Assembly (NCBI GenBank): GCA_964539025.1
Contig: CAZIFA010000003.1
Coordinates: 1-64,000 of the forward strand
Length of the DNA: 64,000 nt
Source: Micavibrio_A sp964539025
GTDB lineage: Bacteria; Pseudomonadota; Alphaproteobacteria; Micavibrionales; Micavibrionaceae
Reading direction: 5' to 3'
This document shows positions 9,067-17,218 of the stretch, piece by piece. A program made the position numbers and the translations under genes. Within the stretch, counting starts at the first letter, position 1. Each line of letters begins with the position of its first letter. The notes beneath the pieces were generated by a model that was not told where the DNA came from, did not search any database, and saw only the letters and a program-made list of their open reading frames with translations.

Positions 9067-9085
9067 TGGGGGAAGCGGTGAGAAT

Positions 9086-9110
9086 AAAAAAGGGGGAGCC
9101 GAAGCTCCCC
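9086..9110 (-). terminator. rho-independent terminator downstream of ftsZ
   Basis: On the minus strand: ggggagc-ttcg-gctcccc stem with a stable tetraloop, followed by cttttttatt. It lies ~135 bp after the ftsZ stop and should end transcripts coming from the division genes, so lpxC probably has its own promoter. Confidence 0.8.
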
Positions 9111-9183
9111 TTAGTGATATTTTTTCTGGAGGACACTCAGAAAAAACAAATTCGATTTTCAGTCATCGCCCCCTCTTCCTTGC

Positions 9184-9230
9184 ATCCCAAACTTGATTTG
9201 GGATCCATGGATCCTGACTTTCGTCAGGAT
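9184..9230. repeat. two small hairpins after ftsZ
   Basis: tcccaaacttgatttggga (9184-9202) and atcctgactttcgtcaggat (9210-9230), each a short stem with a small loop, lying between the ftsZ stop and its terminator. They may protect the mRNA 3' end; they resemble other dispersed short palindromes of the window. Confidence 0.5.
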
Positions 9231-9243
9231 GCGAGGAAAGCGG

Positions 9244-11010
9244 TCAGTTTGCCTGACGTCTTAGGAAGGCCGGGATGTCCAGTTCTTCTTCAGACTTGGC
9301 GCGGGTGGCCGATGGCGCGTCGATATTCAATTGGCCTTGCGCGGGATTTTCCGAGAGTCTCGGTGAAGCGCGCAAGGAAGTGTGGAAACCACCACCGCCG
9401 ACAGCGACCTGTTGCCCCGCGCCGCCGCCTTGATAATTATCATCCATCTGGGGCTGTTGTTCAGGTTGGCGCGGCGCATGTTCGCGGCGGACACCGGAGG
9501 TGATCCGTTCGAACAGGGACGGCGTTTTCTTGACCGCAGCGGCCTGAGCATTCGCACCCGGAACAGGAGGACGCAGATTATAGCCCTGCTGTGCCTGTTG
9601 TTGGGTATAGCCCGCAGCGCCGAATCCCGGAACGGGTTCTTGCGGTTCGGGCATGATCGGTTTTGGCGGTATGAAATGCCCTTCATGCAACATGCCACGA
9701 AGACCCGCCGCCTGTTGGTTTAAAGGTTGTTGCGGTTGTTGTTGCGCATATGTCTGGATCGCAGGTTGTTCGACCGGAGCGGCAGGCGCAGCGACGAATT
9801 CCTGTTGTTCGAACATATCGCGTTCAGGTTCATCGGTGTAAGCGCGTGGCGGATTCGGCAAGCCGATCCCCAACGGTTGTTTGCCCGGAATGCCAGCGCG
9901 CGCCGCAACGGTCGCCGCCTGAATCGCGTTGGCCTGAGGACGCGCCCGTTCAAACACGGGCTGAGCCTCAGGCTGCTTCTTTCCCACAGCGGTTACACGC
10001 AGGCCGCCATTGCCAGAAGTCGTTTGGCGCATTTCGGCGGCATCGATTCCGGTCGCGACGACGGACACACGCATGCGGCCATCCATACGATCATCGAAGG
10101 TAGAACCAAAGATGATGTTGGCGTTCGGATCGACTTCATCACGGATGCGATTGCAGGCTTCATCGACTTCGAACAGCGTCATGTCGGCGCCGCCCGTTAC
10201 GTTGATGATCACGCCGCGTGCGCCTTTCATAGAGATATCGTCGAGCAGCGGATTGTTGATCGCGGCTTCGGCGGCTTCCAATGCACGGCGTTCGCCTTCG
10301 GCTTCGCCCGTTCCCATCATTGCTTTGCCCATTTCGAGCATTGCGGAACGGATATCGGAGAAGTCGAGGTTGATAAGGCCTTCTTTGGTGATCAGATCCG
10401 TCACGCCGCGAACGCCAGATTGCAGAACCGAATCCGCCATGCGGAACGCATCGGCAAACGTGGTTTTTTCATTGGCGACGCGGAAGAGATTTTGGTTCGG
10501 GATCACAATAAGTGTATCCACATAATCTTGCATCTCTGCGATACCGGCTTCGGCCTGACGCATTCTGTGCGTGCCTTCGAAGTGAAAAGGTTTGGTGACA
10601 ACACCGACCGTCAAGATACCCGCTTCTCGGCAGGCCTTTGCGATCACGGGCGCAGCGCCCGTTCCCGTTCCACCACCCATACCGGCAGTGATAAACACCA
10701 TGTTGGAGCCCGCCAGATATTCCATCACTTCATCGATGGATTCTTCGGCGGCCTTTTGACCCATTTCAGGTTTCGCACCGGCACCTAAACCGCCCGTGAC
10801 GTGCGCACCAAGCTGAATGCGGTTTTCGCAAAGGCTGCCCTCAAGCGCCTGTGCGTCCGTGTTCAGGACCAAGAACTCGCATCCTTCCAGACCGGAAGAA
10901 ATCATATTGTTGACCGCGTTGCCACCGGCGCCGCCGCAACCTGCTACTGTAATTTTGGGGGACAATCTTTGTACCTCTGGTGCTTGCATTCTTAAATAAT
11001 TGATCGTCAT
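9244..11010 (-). CDS. ftsZ: cell division protein FtsZ
   Basis: Tubulin-like GTPase that forms the division ring. The GTP-binding signature GGGTGTG is at residues 112-118, after the glycine-rich GCGGAGGNAVNNM near residue 25. At 588 residues it is much longer than the E. coli protein (383). The excess is a ~230-residue linker rich in Gln, Pro and Ala (about 340-570), as in other alphaproteobacteria. The protein ends with the conserved tail peptide DIPAFLRRQAN, which binds FtsA and other partners. The start has GAGAGG 6 bases upstream. ftsA lies upstream with a 344-bp gap holding a repeat, so ftsZ probably also has its own promoter. Confidence 0.98.
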   Translation of the reverse strand: MTINYLRMQAPEVQRLSPKITVAGCGGAGGNAVNNMISSGLEGCEFLVLNTDAQALEGSLCENRIQLGAHVTGGLGAGAKPEMGQKAAEESIDEVMEYLAGSNMVFITAGMGGGTGTGAAPVIAKACREAGILTVGVVTKPFHFEGTHRMRQAEAGIAEMQDYVDTLIVIPNQNLFRVANEKTTFADAFRMADSVLQSGVRGVTDLITKEGLINLDFSDIRSAMLEMGKAMMGTGEAEGERRALEAAEAAINNPLLDDISMKGARGVIINVTGGADMTLFEVDEACNRIRDEVDPNANIIFGSTFDDRMDGRMRVSVVATGIDAAEMRQTTSGNGGLRVTAVGKKQPEAQPVFERARPQANAIQAATVAARAGIPGKQPLGIGLPNPPRAYTDEPERDMFEQQEFVAAPAAPVEQPAIQTYAQQQPQQPLNQQAAGLRGMLHEGHFIPPKPIMPEPQEPVPGFGAAGYTQQQAQQGYNLRPPVPGANAQAAAVKKTPSLFERITSGVRREHAPRQPEQQPQMDDNYQGGGAGQQVAVGGGGFHTSLRASPRLSENPAQGQLNIDAPSATRAKSEEELDIPAFLRRQAN

Positions 11011-11227
11011 TTTGAACCTCTCGTTAAGGTCGTATACTTGTAGAGTCTATGGTTGTTCGTGCCGGAACGGAATCATGAAAATTCGTGGGATCAGCAAAAA
11101 CGGCGGGTAATACGCGGTAGATAACGACATTTTCCCCAAGATGCCATGCGAACAATAAGAGCTAAGAGACTCATCCGATTCACATTTCGAGATTGTTTCA
11201 TACGGCTTTGATTCAGCCAAGAGAATG

Positions 11228-11352
11228 GCAACATTTACCTGTGGATAAGTATTGGATAATTGGAGGACTGGAGGACTAGAGGATTGGAAAAATGAGGAAA
11301 TTTCATCCCCACTTCTTATCCTCCAATTCTCCAATTTTCTAATCCTCCAGAC
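11228..11352. repeat. imperfect inverted repeat between ftsA and ftsZ
   Basis: The 344-bp ftsA-ftsZ gap contains arms rich in ggaggactggaggactag and its near complement (cctccaattctccaattt...aatcctccag), around a short AT-rich centre. A 115-codon minus-strand frame crosses it, but it is the translation of the repeat and has no family features. The rest of the gap (11011-11227) shows no clear structure; the ftsZ promoter is expected there. Confidence 0.6.
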
Positions 11353-11354
11353 AC

Positions 11355-12623
11355 TTACCAGTTTTCCTTCCACCAGTACTTTACCCGTTCCCACATCGAG
11401 CCGGGTTCTACCGTTGCCATGATTTCGGCGGGCATTTCGTCGTGGCGTTCGGTGATGTAGGTCAGGAGTCCCGCCGTGGTGGCGAAGGCCGGGCCGGAGA
11501 CTCCATCGGGAAGTGAGGAGAGTCGGATCGGCCTGCCAAGACGGATTTGTTTGTCGAGAATCGTCTGCGCCAGTTCGCGCACGCCGGGCATTTGGCTGCC
11601 TCCGCCCGTCAGCACGACGCGGCGACCGATTGTGTTGCCCAGACCGGAATCGCGGATGCGGCCACGGACGATTTCGAGGATTTCTTCCAAGCGCGGCTGA
11701 ATGATTCCGATCAGAAGCGAGCGCGGGATGTGGTTGGGCGTGTGGCGATCGGTTTCGCCGAGTTGCGGGACTTCGATCAATTCGGATTCATCGCCCGAGG
11801 TGACCATGGCGGAGCCGTATAATGTTTTCAGACGTTCGGCGTCGGAGCCCGCGCAGGTCAAGCCCTTGGCGATGTCGTTGGTCACATGCGCGCCGCCGGC
11901 AGGAATCGCATCGCCGTAAATCATCGCGCCGCCTTGAAAGACGGCAAAGCTTGTGACCCCTGCCCCCATGTCGATGACGGTGCAGCCCAAATCCATTTCG
12001 TCTTCGACGAGACAAGCGAGGCCAGCGGCGTATGGGGATGAACCCAGCGCGACGATATCGAGGTGCGAGCGTTCAATGCAGCTTGCGATATTTTGTAGGG
12101 GGCCAAGATCGGCGGTGACCATGTGGATGCCGACATCGAGTTGTTGTCCCACCATGCCGCGCGGATCGCGAATGCCTTCTTGTCCATCGATGCGATAACC
12201 GATGGGGATCGTGTGGATGAGTTCGTATTCGGCGGAGAGGACTTGATCTTGTGCCTTTGCCAGCGCACGGCGGACATCGTTGCCCGTGATCGCGTGGCCT
12301 GCGACCTGAATGCTCGCCGACAATATATGAGAGTGGGCATAAACGCCCGGCACGTTGATGATGACTTCGCGCAAAGGATAGCCCTTCATCGAATCGGCAG
12401 CCATGTTTTCGGCGGCGTGAACGGTGGAGCGGATGGCGTTTTCGGCCAAATCAAGATCGACCACCGCACCGCCCTTGATGCCTTTGGAGGCCTGATAGCC
12501 CACGCCCAGAACCTCTATCGCGCCCTCGTCATCGACGATGCGGCCGATGAAGCACGCGATCTTGTGGCTGCCGATATCCAGCGCCGCGAGGATCGAACCT
12601 TTGGGTTTGAGTTTGTGTTTCAT
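11355..12623 (-). CDS. ftsA: cell division protein FtsA
   Basis: Actin-like ATPase that tethers FtsZ to the membrane and recruits later division proteins. The protein begins MKHKLKPKGSILAALDIGSHKIACFIG (phosphate-1 loop LDIGSHK). Family features follow: VLGVGYQASKGIKGGAVVDLD, phosphate-2 DMGAGVTSFAVF and adenosine motif VVLTGGGSQMPGV. The extreme C-terminus, MWERVKYWWKENW, is the expected amphipathic membrane-targeting helix. I chose the ATG at 12623 over an upstream GTG at 12638 that only adds MGRSR. It is separated from ftsQ by an unrelated gene and three repeats. Confidence 0.96.
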   Translation of the reverse strand: MKHKLKPKGSILAALDIGSHKIACFIGRIVDDEGAIEVLGVGYQASKGIKGGAVVDLDLAENAIRSTVHAAENMAADSMKGYPLREVIINVPGVYAHSHILSASIQVAGHAITGNDVRRALAKAQDQVLSAEYELIHTIPIGYRIDGQEGIRDPRGMVGQQLDVGIHMVTADLGPLQNIASCIERSHLDIVALGSSPYAAGLACLVEDEMDLGCTVIDMGAGVTSFAVFQGGAMIYGDAIPAGGAHVTNDIAKGLTCAGSDAERLKTLYGSAMVTSGDESELIEVPQLGETDRHTPNHIPRSLLIGIIQPRLEEILEIVRGRIRDSGLGNTIGRRVVLTGGGSQMPGVRELAQTILDKQIRLGRPIRLSSLPDGVSGPAFATTAGLLTYITERHDEMPAEIMATVEPGSMWERVKYWWKENW

Positions 12624-12649
12624 ACGCGAGCGCCCCACTCATTTTTTTT

Positions 12650-12740
12650 CACCACAAAGGCACGAAGGTCTCTAAGAATCACAAAGTTTTTTATTTTATT
12701 TCTTTGTGATTCTTTGTGCTCTTTGTGGCTTTGTGGTTTA
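12650..12740. repeat. family B palindromic repeat, copy 2
   Basis: caccacaaaggcacgaagg ... gctttgtggtt, with an AT-rich loop. It lies directly upstream of ftsA and is joined to a family A end at 12747. Confidence 0.8.
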
Positions 12741-12746
12741 AAAGCT

Positions 12747-12776
12747 GAATCGCAAAGACGCGAAGACGCAAAGCTT
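12747..12776. repeat. family A repeat end, solitary
   Basis: Full-length copy with the core gcaaagacgcgaagacgc, matching both ends of the GxxExxY element. No inverted partner is seen nearby. Confidence 0.75.
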
Positions 12777-12780
12777 TTCA

Positions 12781-12861
12781 TGGTTATTGCGAGGGGCCGC
12801 AGGCAACACGGCAATCCAGAGTCTTTTAACTGGATTGCTTCGCTGCGCTCGCAATGACGGG
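12781..12861. repeat. palindromic repeat (attgcgag type)
   Basis: Inverted arms attgcgag...ggcaatccag and ctggattgcttcgctgcg...ctcgcaatgac around a short loop. It is the only copy of this type seen in the window. Confidence 0.65.
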
Positions 12862-12879
12862 TGAGAGTGGGTTTATGCT

Positions 12880-13437
12880 TCATAGGCTCAATATACTTTC
12901 ATGGGCGGTGCGCAGCCTTTGTTGGATTGGCGCGGGAAAATCATAGGGGCCAGCGTTTTCGAAGTTAAGGTTGTGAACGCGTTTCATCATGGATTTTAAT
13001 TCATGCGGTAGGCCAGCCAGATATCCGCGCCATGTTTCGCCATCGTTCAAAAGCCACGCCGTTGTGACGATAACCTGATCGCCGCGCAGATTTGTCAGCG
13101 GCGCATATTCCCTCGCCCAGTCAAACATCTTTATAGCATGCGGGTCTTGATCGAAAGGAAGTTCCACGATTTTGGACAGGGTTTCCTCTTTTGCATCTTC
13201 CTTCTTTGAATAGTCCATAGCCGTGCCGACGAAAATTGCAACGGCCATTTGTTCGCGTTGTTCCTGTGTCAGCCAGTCAAAATTCAAAACGACATCAACC
13301 ATGTCATTGATGCGTTCCAGATAGGCTTTGTAGACCGCAGGGTCGGATTTTTTAGTGCTGGCGATTGCGTCAATTCTACTGGCCGCAATAGTATACGCTG
13401 TTCCGATCCGGCCCGTGTGTTGGAGTTTGTGGTTCAT
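12880..13437 (-). CDS. hypothetical protein between ftsQ and ftsA (185 aa)
   Basis: Not recognised. It is a soluble, mostly helical protein beginning MNHKLQHTGRIGTAYTIAAS, with no signal peptide or membrane segment. Visible stretches include VLNFDWLTQEQREQMAVAIFVGTAMDY and DQVIVTTAWLLNDGETWRGYLAGLP. The ATG at 13437 is preferred to one six codons upstream that lies in repeat-like sequence. It sits between ftsQ and ftsA in the same direction but is walled off by palindromic repeats on both sides, so it looks like an insertion into the division cluster rather than a conserved division gene. Confidence 0.6.
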   Translation of the reverse strand: MNHKLQHTGRIGTAYTIAASRIDAIASTKKSDPAVYKAYLERINDMVDVVLNFDWLTQEQREQMAVAIFVGTAMDYSKKEDAKEETLSKIVELPFDQDPHAIKMFDWAREYAPLTNLRGDQVIVTTAWLLNDGETWRGYLAGLPHELKSMMKRVHNLNFENAGPYDFPAPIQQRLRTAHESILSL

Positions 13438-13444
13438 GAAAGTA

Positions 13445-13547
13445 AGGCCCCCCACCTAAATCCTCCCCCGCAAGGGGGGAGGACTTTACAGGGAAGCCTT
13501 CCCCCCTTGCGGGGGAAGGTTTGGATGGGGGGTGAAAAAGGTGCGCG
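13445..13547. repeat. palindromic repeat (ccccc/ggggg type)
   Basis: Arms ccccccacctaaatcctccc and gggggaaggtttggatgggg, with inner hairpin ccccgcaaggggg-like and cccccttgcggggg segments. It fills the ftsQ-downstream gap. Confidence 0.7.
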
Positions 13548-13556
13548 AGAATACAT

Positions 13557-14420
13557 TTAAATCGGCTTGCCTGAAGCTGGGGTGATGGCAGCCTTATCGT
13601 AATCCTGAGCGGCGCCGGGTTTGGTTCGTACAGTTATACGGCCCTCTTCGCGCACGTCAATGCTCAGAACATCCTTATCCAAAAGCGCTTCTTCTTCGTG
13701 ATTAACAGCCAGTTTACGCAAAGCCAGCCCAAGTTCGCCTTCGGGCAGTTTTACATCCGCGCCGGATTTGAGTTTTAAATCCCAACGGCGGCCAGAGACA
13801 AGCGTTGCCGCCTCTACCCGTTCTTCGATGATCGGTTCGGCATCGAGCATGGCGATCAACCCCGCCGCTTTTTTGGGCGCTTCATCGCCCACAACGATCA
13901 TCAGATTTTTCCAAGGGGCCAGATTTTGATCGGTCAGCACGACACCTTCGGCATCTATCAACGAAAGTTTCTTGTTCCGTTGCCACAGCGCCAGCGGCGT
14001 GCGTTCCTTAATCCGGATATAAATCGTATCCGGCAGGCGACGTTCGACATGCGCGGATTTCACCCATGATAAACGTTCGATTTGTTCCTGCGCTTCGCCC
14101 GGATCAAACGCCAGAATAGGATCACCTTTTTCCATGTTGATCATGGCCTTTAGCGTGTCGGCATCTGTGTGATGACGCCCATCGACCAGAATGTTTTTCA
14201 CCGCAAAGCCCCAGCCCGCCGTCATACCTAGCGCAGCATGTTCGATTTTATCGGTGGCACGAGTCATCGTACCCGACATGACAAGCCACGAGCCAACCCA
14301 GAAGGCGCCAGCAGAAATCGCCAGCACCATGCCGAATTTTTTGACGAAGAGGATCAGGCGCTCAGTGCCGCCCGAGCGTCTTTTGAGGATGTAGGAGCGT
14401 CTTGTACCGGAGCGTGACAT
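13557..14420 (-). CDS. ftsQ: cell division protein FtsQ
   Basis: Bitopic division protein that bridges early and late division proteins (FtsBL complex). From MSRSGTRRSYILKRR it has a basic cytoplasmic tail, one membrane helix (MVLAISAGAFWVGSWLVM, ~30-50) and a POTRA domain starting GFAVKNILVDGRHHTDADTLKAMI. The FtsQ domain includes WVKSAHVERRLPDTIYIRIKER, RRWDLKLKSGADVKLPEG and VLSIDVREEGRITVR, all family phrases. The start at 14420 is chosen over 14447; either way the gene overlaps the end of ddl, as ddl-ftsQ pairs commonly do. Confidence 0.93.
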   Translation of the reverse strand: MSRSGTRRSYILKRRSGGTERLILFVKKFGMVLAISAGAFWVGSWLVMSGTMTRATDKIEHAALGMTAGWGFAVKNILVDGRHHTDADTLKAMINMEKGDPILAFDPGEAQEQIERLSWVKSAHVERRLPDTIYIRIKERTPLALWQRNKKLSLIDAEGVVLTDQNLAPWKNLMIVVGDEAPKKAAGLIAMLDAEPIIEERVEAATLVSGRRWDLKLKSGADVKLPEGELGLALRKLAVNHEEEALLDKDVLSIDVREEGRITVRTKPGAAQDYDKAAITPASGKPI

Positions 14421-15331
14421 TTTGCGGTTTCGACCAGGTGAGAACAAAGTTGAACGTAGGACATGCCGTTGTGCTCTGGCTGGATCACAGCAATAGATCC
14501 GGGGGAGAGGCCGGGCATGGTGTTTATCTCCAGAAAATATACACCATCGCCGCCCGGTTTGGAATCATCATATCGCAAATCTGCGCGGGCAATGCCGTTA
14601 CAACCCAGCAAGTTATAAACCTTTGCGGCGTAATCCATGGCGGTTTTGGCGACAATTTCCGGAACATCGGCGGGGGTGACCAGCCGCGTGGTGTCGGAAT
14701 GGTATTTGGCTTCGTAATCGAAAAAGCGCCCTTCGACGAAAATTTCGGTCACGCCCTGCGCTTTGCCATCCAGAACGGCAACATGGATTTCACGGCCCGG
14801 CACATATTTTTCGACCAGAGCTTCTTCGCCGAACGTCCAGGTGGACTCATCAATCGGGCGCTGGTTTTCGCCTTCCAGAATGATGCGCACACCAACGGAA
14901 CTGCCTTCGTTAATTGGTTTAACAACGTAAGGACGCGGCATAACCGTTTCTGCCAAAATCTCTTTTTTGCTTGCGACGCGCCCGACCGAACAGCGCACGC
15001 CGACGGATTCAGCAAGTTTTTTCGTGAGGATTTTATCCATGCCGACGGCAGAAGCGACGACGCCGGAATGCGTATAAGGGATTCCCATCATCTCCAGCAC
15101 GCCTTGAATCGTGCCGTCTTCCCCGCCCTTGCCGTATAAATTGTTGAACACGGCATCGGGACGGACGGCGGTTAATTCTTTCACCAGTTTTTGAAGATCG
15201 TGGGATACGTCTATGGTTTTAACGGTATATCCGGCCTCTTTCAGCGCGGCTTCGACATGCTTGCCCTTGGTCAGGGAGACTTCGCGTTCCGAGGACCAAC
15301 CACCGATCAAAAGGGCCACTGTTTTTTTCAT
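14354..15331 (-). CDS. ddl: D-alanine--D-alanine ligase
   Basis: ATP-grasp ligase that makes the D-Ala-D-Ala dipeptide for peptidoglycan precursors. It begins MKKTVALLIGGWSSEREVSL (the G-G-x-S-x-E-x-x-V-S motif). It has NLYGKGGEDGTIQGVLEMMGIPYTHSGV, the ATP-grasp strands YVVKPINEGSSVGV and EALVEKYVPGREIHV, and the metal/catalytic end FLEINTMPGLSPGS. At 325 residues it is slightly longer than usual because of a short C-terminal tail (APTSSKDARAALSA) that overlaps ftsQ. Confidence 0.96.
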   Translation of the reverse strand: MKKTVALLIGGWSSEREVSLTKGKHVEAALKEAGYTVKTIDVSHDLQKLVKELTAVRPDAVFNNLYGKGGEDGTIQGVLEMMGIPYTHSGVVASAVGMDKILTKKLAESVGVRCSVGRVASKKEILAETVMPRPYVVKPINEGSSVGVRIILEGENQRPIDESTWTFGEEALVEKYVPGREIHVAVLDGKAQGVTEIFVEGRFFDYEAKYHSDTTRLVTPADVPEIVAKTAMDYAAKVYNLLGCNGIARADLRYDDSKPGGDGVYFLEINTMPGLSPGSIAVIQPEHNGMSYVQLCSHLVETAKCHAPVQDAPTSSKDARAALSA

Positions 15332-15347
15332 TTTTACTTCCTTTCAC

Positions 15348-15452
15348 GTCATCCCGAGCGAAGCGTAGCGCAGCCGAGGGATATTTGTAAGAGACATAAT
15401 GAATAGATCCCTCCGCTCCGGCCGCTTTGCGGCCTTCGGTCGGGATGACGTT
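15348..15452. repeat. family C-like palindromic repeat between murB and ddl
   Basis: Opens cgtcatcccgagcgaagcg and closes ttcggtcgggatgacg, with inner hairpin gccgctttgcggc. It fills the whole murB-ddl gap and touches the murB stop. Confidence 0.7.
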
Positions 15453-16462
15453 TATAGAGAGACGCCAACTCTCTTAATTTCCCAACGCAGGGCGATCCCA
15501 AATTTCTCCTGCACGCGCTTGATCAGTTCTTCGCCAAGATTCTCAAGATCCGCCGCCGTGGCCGTGCCTTCATTAATCATGAAATTGCAGTGTTTTTCGG
15601 ACATTACCGCGCCGCCGACTTTGAGGCCCCGCCCGCCGACCGCGTCGATCAGTTGCCAGACTTTTTGATCGCCGGGGGGATTGGCGAAAGTAGAGCCTCC
15701 GGTTTTTTCACGGATCGGCTGCGATGCTTCACGTTTTAGTTTAATTTCAGCCATGCGATCCAACACGTTTTGTGCATTGTCTTTTTTACCTTTGAAGATG
15801 GCGGAAATAAAAATAAAATCTTCGGGAAGATCATTGTGACGGTAAGTCATTTTCATGATGTCATTCTGAGGCGAAGCCGAAGAATCTCGAGATCCTTCGC
15901 TGCGCTCAGGATGACAGGATGGATAGAAAGTATGAAGTTTTCCGTTGCGGTCCAGAGCTTCGCAACTCAGCAGAACATCTTTGGTTTCGGTGCCATAGCA
16001 GCCTGCATTCATCCGAAGTGCGCCGCCGATCGTGCCCGGAATGCCGGAGAAAAATTCCAGACCAGCGATTCCGTTTTCAGCGGCGACCTGTGCGACATTC
16101 GCATCGAGCGCGAGCGCGCCCGCTTTGACCGTATCGCCCTCAACCTCAATCCCGGCAAACTCTCGGCCCAGACGGATGGTGACGCCCGGCAGGCCGCCAT
16201 CGCGTATGATCGTGTTGGATAGTGCGCCGAACACATGGATGTCATTCTGAGGCGAAGCCGAAGAATCTCGAGATACTTCGCTGCGCTCAGGATGACAACG
16301 AAGGAAATTTTGTAAATCCTCCAGATCCGCAGGTTTGAATTGCACTTCCGCTTTGCCGCCGCATTTGAACCAGCCGGATTCGCCGAGCGCCGCGCTTTCT
16401 GTGTAGCGTCCGCGCACGATGGGAAGGGTTTTAACTTTTACAGAAGCAGTGTTCATACCCAT
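15452..16462 (-). CDS. murB: UDP-N-acetylmuramate dehydrogenase with two translated repeat insertions
   Basis: FAD enzyme that reduces UDP-GlcNAc-enolpyruvate to UDP-MurNAc. Family features: GRYTESAALGESGWFKCGGKAE at the start, FAD-loop FGALSNTIIRDGG, SGIPGTIGGALRMNAGCYG, a conserved YRH segment, KTGGSTFANPPG (the catalytic Ser) and HCNFMINEGTATAADL. Two 19-residue blocks break the fold: RC-HPERSEVSRDSSASPQND at residues ~55-74 and CHPERSEGSRDSSASPQND at 183-201. They are encoded by two nearly identical palindromic repeats and stay in frame. The enzyme is otherwise complete, so it is probably functional with the inserts in surface loops. The GxGSN motif reads GALSN here. Confidence 0.93.
   Translation of the reverse strand: MGMNTASVKVKTLPIVRGRYTESAALGESGWFKCGGKAEVQFKPADLEDLQNFLRCHPERSEVSRDSSASPQNDIHVFGALSNTIIRDGGLPGVTIRLGREFAGIEVEGDTVKAGALALDANVAQVAAENGIAGLEFFSGIPGTIGGALRMNAGCYGTETKDVLLSCEALDRNGKLHTFYPSCHPERSEGSRDSSASPQNDIMKMTYRHNDLPEDFIFISAIFKGKKDNAQNVLDRMAEIKLKREASQPIREKTGGSTFANPPGDQKVWQLIDAVGGRGLKVGGAVMSEKHCNFMINEGTATAADLENLGEELIKRVQEKFGIALRWEIKRVGVSL
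15857..15916. repeat. in-frame palindromic repeat inside murB, copy 1
   Basis: About 60 bp starting gatgtcattctgaggcgaag and ending ctgcgctcaggatgaca, encoding CHPERSEGSRDSSASPQND in the murB frame. It replaces the loop before the conserved YRH segment. It matches the copy at 16238 except for one base in the centre. Confidence 0.9.
16238..16300. repeat. in-frame palindromic repeat inside murB, copy 2
   Basis: Same element and same orientation as at 15857; the single difference is atac for atcc in the centre, which changes Gly to Val in the encoded block. It lies just before the FAD-loop strand HVFGALSN. Confidence 0.9.
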
Positions 16463-16674
16463 TATTTAAATTCGTTTTAAAAATAAACCTAATTATTTTT
16501 TCGATGAATTTTGGTTTTAATTCAAAATTATGTCGGATCCAAGGCATGGCATTAACCGTTTTTCCGGCCTACAGCGATTTGACAGGTTTCAAAATCGGGC
16601 GCAGACTCCGCCCAACTAAACTAAAAAACTATCAATTAAAAAAACTATAAAAAGACTTTAACAGGGAGATAAAT
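16463..16674. other. AT-rich divergent spacer between murB and creA
   Basis: A 212-bp AT-rich region between the two divergently oriented genes; promoters for both are expected here. I see no convincing -35/-10 pair and no palindromic repeat, in contrast to most gaps of this region. Confidence 0.4.
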
Positions 16675-17217
16675 ATGACTTCGAGAGCATTTCACGCCAC
16701 ACGTGCGTGCGTTACCAGCTTTGCCATGATTGCCAGTGCTTCACAAATTGCGAGCGCGCAAGACGCCCGCAATATCGGTGAGGTTGTCACTGCCTTCAAA
16801 TGGATCGGCGCTGACCACAAAATCAGAATCACGGCCTTTGAAGACCCAAAAGTCGCGGGCGTTACGTGCCATATCAGCCGTCCAGTCGCGGGCGGCATCA
16901 GCGGATCGCTCGGCATCGCCGAAGAAAAATCGGACGCCAGCGTTACGTGCAGACAGACAGGCCCGATTTCGTACAAAGCACCTATCGCCGCCGGAACCAA
17001 AGGCGAAGAAGTGTTCAACGAAAGCCGGAACATGTTTTTCAAAGCACTACACGTCACGCGCTTCTTCGATGAAGCGAGCCAGACGCTGGTCTACCTGACA
17101 TGGAGCGATAAGCTGATCGATGGTTCGCCCAAGAGCTCACTTTCAGCGGTGACGCCCATGCCGTGGCCCACGAAGACGGGCATGATTGAGGCGGAATATC
17201 CTAAACTTGTGAAGTAA
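16675..17217 (+). CDS. creA: CreA family periplasmic protein
   Basis: 180 residues. A signal peptide (MTSRAFHATRACVTSFAMIASASQIASAQ) precedes a CreA domain: IGEVVTAFKWIGADHKIRI, AFEDPKVAGVTCHISRP, GGISGSLGIAEEKSDASVTCRQ, FKALHVTRFFDEASQTLVYLTWSDKLIDGSPKSS and VTPMPWP. The role of CreA is unknown in general. A strong Shine-Dalgarno (AGGGAG) precedes the ATG. It is the only plus-strand gene within the murC-murB part of the dcw cluster and converges on murC with a 1-bp gap between stops, so it is an insertion in the cluster. Confidence 0.93.
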   Translation: MTSRAFHATRACVTSFAMIASASQIASAQDARNIGEVVTAFKWIGADHKIRITAFEDPKVAGVTCHISRPVAGGISGSLGIAEEKSDASVTCRQTGPISYKAPIAAGTKGEEVFNESRNMFFKALHVTRFFDEASQTLVYLTWSDKLIDGSPKSSLSAVTPMPWPTKTGMIEAEYPKLVK

Positions 17218-17218
17218 C

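Noticed and set aside
9727..10788. 353-codon plus-strand frame opposite ftsZ
   Set aside because: Shadow of ftsZ; the translation is rich in His/Arg/Phe with no domain.
11047..11394. 115-codon minus-strand frame between ftsA and ftsZ
   Set aside because: It mostly translates an inverted repeat, overlaps the end of ftsA and has no convincing ribosome site.
12747..12861. Possible CRISPR-like or tandem array of repeats upstream of ftsA
   Set aside because: The copies belong to different palindromic families, with no regular spacing and no spacers or cas genes.
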